DNA of 64,000 bases from Streptomyces tanashiensis (GTDB lineage: Bacteria > Actinomycetota > Actinomycetes > Streptomycetales > Streptomycetaceae): NCBI RefSeq assembly GCF_014648895.1, contig NZ_BMRZ01000025.1, positions 1 through 64,000 on the forward strand. The letters run 5' to 3'. Under the pieces are notes generated by a model. The model made no database searches and was not told the origin of the DNA. It saw only the letters and a program-made list of their open reading frames with translations. Position 1 is the stretch's first letter; every line of letters starts with the position of its first letter. Of this stretch, positions 61,915 to 64,000 are shown in pieces. The translations under genes were made by a program, and so were the position numbers.

Positions 61915-61934
61915 CTTGATCTTTAACTCAAGAT
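61915..61934. promoter_or_regulatory. Inverted repeat upstream of the ROK gene
   Basis: TCTTGA (61915-61920) and TCAAGA (61929-61934) flank an AT-rich 8-base centre in a GC-rich surrounding, about 66 bases before the ROK start. Probably its autoregulatory operator; unproven. Confidence 0.5.
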
Positions 61935-62053
61935 TTGAAATAAGCCGGGAAAGGCCGTCGGAGCCTTCACCTCCTGAACGCGGGACCGCGCGGGACGCCC
62001 ACCGGACGGCCAGGGTTCGGCGGGCGCTTCACGGGGTCCGGGGGTCCACGCGG

Positions 62054-62659
62054 TCAGGCCCTGCGGAGTCCGCTGAGCAGCAGTTCGGCCAGCTGCTCGT
62101 ACGCCTCGGCGTCGGCGAGTCCGGTCGCCGCGGCCACCTGGCGCCGCTGGATGCGGACCATCACCGAGGAGATCACGTCGGCCGCGAAGGTCACGTGCAC
62201 CTCGCGGAACACCCCGGCCCGCACGCCCTCCTCGATGAGCTGCTGCACCCGGCCCGCCGCCGCGCGCGTGTTCCGCTCGTACACCTCCGCCGCCGGCTCG
62301 AACGCGGCGACATCGTCGAAGAACTGCGGCGAGACGGGCGCCAGCTCGGCCGAGACCGCCCGCAGGTAGGCGGCGAGCCGCTCGGCCGGATCCGTCGCGG
62401 CGGCCAGGACCGCCTCGACCCGGGCCGTGGCGCGCCGGAAGAAGTGCACGACCGCCGCCCGGACTAGCTGCTCCTTGCTGCCGGCCAGGCCGTACAGCGT
62501 CCGCTTCGAGCAGCGCAGGCGCGCGGCGAGATCGTCGAGCGTGAGCCGGGCGAACCCCTCGCCGACGAGCAGGGCGACGAGCTCCTCGAACAGGGCGGAG
62601 CGGCGCGCCGCTCCGCGGCCCGTCAGCTTGGGGGCGTCGGCGGCGGAGGTCTCGATCAC
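62054..62659 (-). CDS. TetR-family transcriptional regulator
   Basis: 201 residues from GTG 62659. N-terminal TetR helix-turn-helix (ELVALLVGEGFARLTLDDLAARLRCSKRTLYGLAGSKEQLVRAAVVHFF) and a helical ligand domain. It is divergent from the acyl-CoA dehydrogenase at 62778 and a perfect palindrome between them is its likely operator. Confidence 0.9.
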   Translation of the reverse strand: MIETSAADAPKLTGRGAARRSALFEELVALLVGEGFARLTLDDLAARLRCSKRTLYGLAGSKEQLVRAAVVHFFRRATARVEAVLAAATDPAERLAAYLRAVSAELAPVSPQFFDDVAAFEPAAEVYERNTRAAAGRVQQLIEEGVRAGVFREVHVTFAADVISSVMVRIQRRQVAAATGLADAEAYEQLAELLLSGLRRA

Positions 62660-62724
62660 CCCGCCAGTATTCCAGGCCGCCCTTTCGGGGGGTTACGGCG
62701 GCACCCGTCTGCGCTACGCTAAGC

Positions 62725-62738
62725 GGTACTGCAGTACC
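62725..62738. promoter_or_regulatory. TetR operator candidate
   Basis: GGTACTGCAGTACC, a perfect 14-bp palindrome, sits 40 bases before the dehydrogenase ATG; a further half-site CAGTACC follows at 62744-62750. Confidence 0.68.
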
Positions 62739-62777
62739 TTCCCCAGTACCACTTTGCGCGCCGCTGGAGTCGCCAAC

Positions 62778-63929
62778 ATGGATGTCGACCGCCTGCTTCC
62801 CACCCCCGAGGCAGCGGACCTCATCGCCCTCACCCGGGAGATCGCCGACAAGGAGCTCTCTCCGCGGGTGGACGAGCACGAGGCCGCCGAGACCTATCCC
62901 GAAGGGCTCTTCGCCACCCTCGGCGAGGCGGGGCTCCTCGGCCTCCCGTACCCCGAGGAGTACGGCGGCGGAGGCCAGCCCTACGAGGTCTACCTCCAGG
63001 TCCTGGAGGAGCTCGCCGCGCGCTGGGCCGCCGTCGGCGTCGCCACCAGCGTCCACACCCTCGCCTGCCACCCCCTCCACACCTTCGGCACGCCGGAGCA
63101 GAAGGAACGATGGCTGCCCGCGATGCTGGAGGGCCGGACCATCGGCGGCTACAGCCTCTCCGAGCCGCAGGCCGGCTCCGACGCCGCCGCCCTCTCCTGC
63201 AAGGCCGAGCGCCAGGCCGACGGCAGCGGCTACCGCGTCACCGGCACCAAGGCCTGGATCACCCACGGCGGCAAGGCCGGCTTCTACGCCCTCTTCGCCC
63301 GCACGGCTCCCGGCAGCCACGGCATCTCCTGCTTCCTCGCCCCCGGCGCCACCGAGGGCCTGAGCTTCGGCGCCCCCGAGCGCAAGATGGGCCTCCAGGC
63401 CGTGCCGACGACGGCCGCGTACTGGGACGGCGCCCTCATCGAGGAGAACAGGCTCATAGGCGACGAGGGCCAGGGTCTCCAGATCGCCTTCAGCGCCCTC
63501 GACAGCGGCCGCCTCGGCATCGCCGCCTGCGCCACGGGCCTCGCCCAGGCCGCCCTCGACGCCGCCGTGGCGTACGCCAACGAGCGCACCACCTTCGGCC
63601 GCCGGATCGTCGACCACCAGGGCCTCGGCTTCCTGCTCGCCGACATGGCCGCCGCCGTCGACGCGGCCCGTGCCACCTACCTGGACGCGGCCCGCCGCCG
63701 CGACCTCGGCCGCCCCTTCAGCCGCCAGGCCAGCGCGGCCAAGCTCATCGCCACCGACACGGCCATGAAGGTCACCACGGACGCCGTCCAGGTCTTCGGC
63801 GGCTACGGCTACACCCGCGACTTCCCGGTCGAGCGCTACATGCGCGAGGCGAAGATCATGCAGATCTTCGAGGGAACGAACCAGATCCAGCGTCTGGTCA
63901 TCAGCCGGGGCCTCGCCCGGCCGGCGTGA
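62778..63929 (+). CDS. Acyl-CoA dehydrogenase
   Basis: 383 residues, canonical length. GYSLSEPQAGSDAAALSCKAE and TKAWITHGGKAGFY segments, the GFL...LADMAAAVDAAR helix, and the C-terminal VFGGYGYTRDFPVERYMREAKIMQIFEGTNQIQRLVI with the catalytic Glu in IFEGT. Oxidises acyl-CoAs with FAD. Probably repressed by the divergent TetR regulator. GGAG lies before the ATG. Confidence 0.94.
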   Translation: MDVDRLLPTPEAADLIALTREIADKELSPRVDEHEAAETYPEGLFATLGEAGLLGLPYPEEYGGGGQPYEVYLQVLEELAARWAAVGVATSVHTLACHPLHTFGTPEQKERWLPAMLEGRTIGGYSLSEPQAGSDAAALSCKAERQADGSGYRVTGTKAWITHGGKAGFYALFARTAPGSHGISCFLAPGATEGLSFGAPERKMGLQAVPTTAAYWDGALIEENRLIGDEGQGLQIAFSALDSGRLGIAACATGLAQAALDAAVAYANERTTFGRRIVDHQGLGFLLADMAAAVDAARATYLDAARRRDLGRPFSRQASAAKLIATDTAMKVTTDAVQVFGGYGYTRDFPVERYMREAKIMQIFEGTNQIQRLVISRGLARPA

Positions 63930-63960
63930 TCCCGGCGAGTGATCCCCGCACGACGCGCAT

Positions 63961-63989
63961 GAGGCCCGCACCGGACAGGTGCGGGCCTC
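63961..63989 (+). terminator. Terminator after the acyl-CoA dehydrogenase
   Basis: A perfect 12-bp inverted repeat (63961-63972 and 63978-63989) with a 5-base loop, 31 bases after the stop. Confidence 0.78.
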
Positions 63990-64000
63990 GTCGGCAGTCG

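Overview
The window is very GC-rich DNA with GTG/TTG starts, dense one-strand operons and family content (SARP, PucR, ROK, DUF2637, PP2C with a Pro-rich arm, NCS2/XDH operon) that together indicate a Streptomyces chromosome. No rRNA, tRNA, CRISPR array or intact transposase was seen.

Bases 1-21000 are the right-hand part of a type II polyketide gene cluster whose gene set matches benzoisochromanequinone C-glycosides of the medermycin (lactoquinomycin) type. From left to right it holds: the end of an acyl-CoA carboxylase beta subunit; a didomain aromatase/cyclase; six contiguous deoxyaminosugar genes (3-aminotransferase, thymidylyltransferase, 4,6-dehydratase, 2,3-dehydratase, N,N-dimethyltransferase, 4-ketoreductase) that fit dTDP-D-angolosamine; an adenosine-kinase-like gene; a flavin reductase and an ActVI-1-like 3-hydroxyacyl dehydrogenase on the minus strand; a SARP activator; an ActVI-ORFA-like SnoaL protein; an enoyl reductase; a glycosyltransferase; a divergent secreted protein of unknown function; and a ketoreductase / flavin-dependent oxygenase / KS-alpha / KS-beta / ActIV-type cyclase operon. 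No acyl carrier protein gene is present; in the published medermycin cluster it lies about 20 kb from the KS genes, which would place it left of this window. Three arrays of TCGA-containing heptamers at exact 11-bp spacing (10954, 15321, 15391) sit in the two divergent promoter regions and look like SARP operators.

Bases 21000-34000 are a mixed region: a GH46 chitosanase with an F5/8 (discoidin) domain and a palindromic operator, a GAF regulator, an AidB-like acyl-CoA dehydrogenase, a YihY/BrkB membrane protein, an AraC regulator overlapping a VOC protein tail to tail, an apparently frameshifted membrane protein, rsgA with a small upstream peptide ORF, an Ada-AraC-AlkA DNA repair fusion, a PPOX-type oxidoreductase, and a 166-bp MITE-like element with 22-bp terminal inverted repeats that supplies the stop codon of a DUF456 gene.

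Bases 34000-51000 contain a TrmB/LuxR hybrid regulator divergent from a large secreted subtilase, a PP2C phosphatase with a Pro-rich arm, PoxB, an anti-sigma-like ATPase, a DUF2637 membrane protein, a FhuF-like ferric reductase with an iron box, a GntR regulator, a P-loop/WD40-like protein and a TPR protein.

Bases 49279-58092 are a purine catabolism locus: a divergent PucR-family regulator, three-subunit xanthine dehydrogenase, NCS2 purine permease and XdhC. The right end has an unusual Ser/Thr kinase-MFS transporter fusion, a ROK repressor, a TetR regulator and an acyl-CoA dehydrogenase. The most noteworthy items are the polyketide cluster with its SARP operator arrays, the orphan secreted protein and adenosine kinase inside it, the kinase-transporter fusion, and the MITE-like element.
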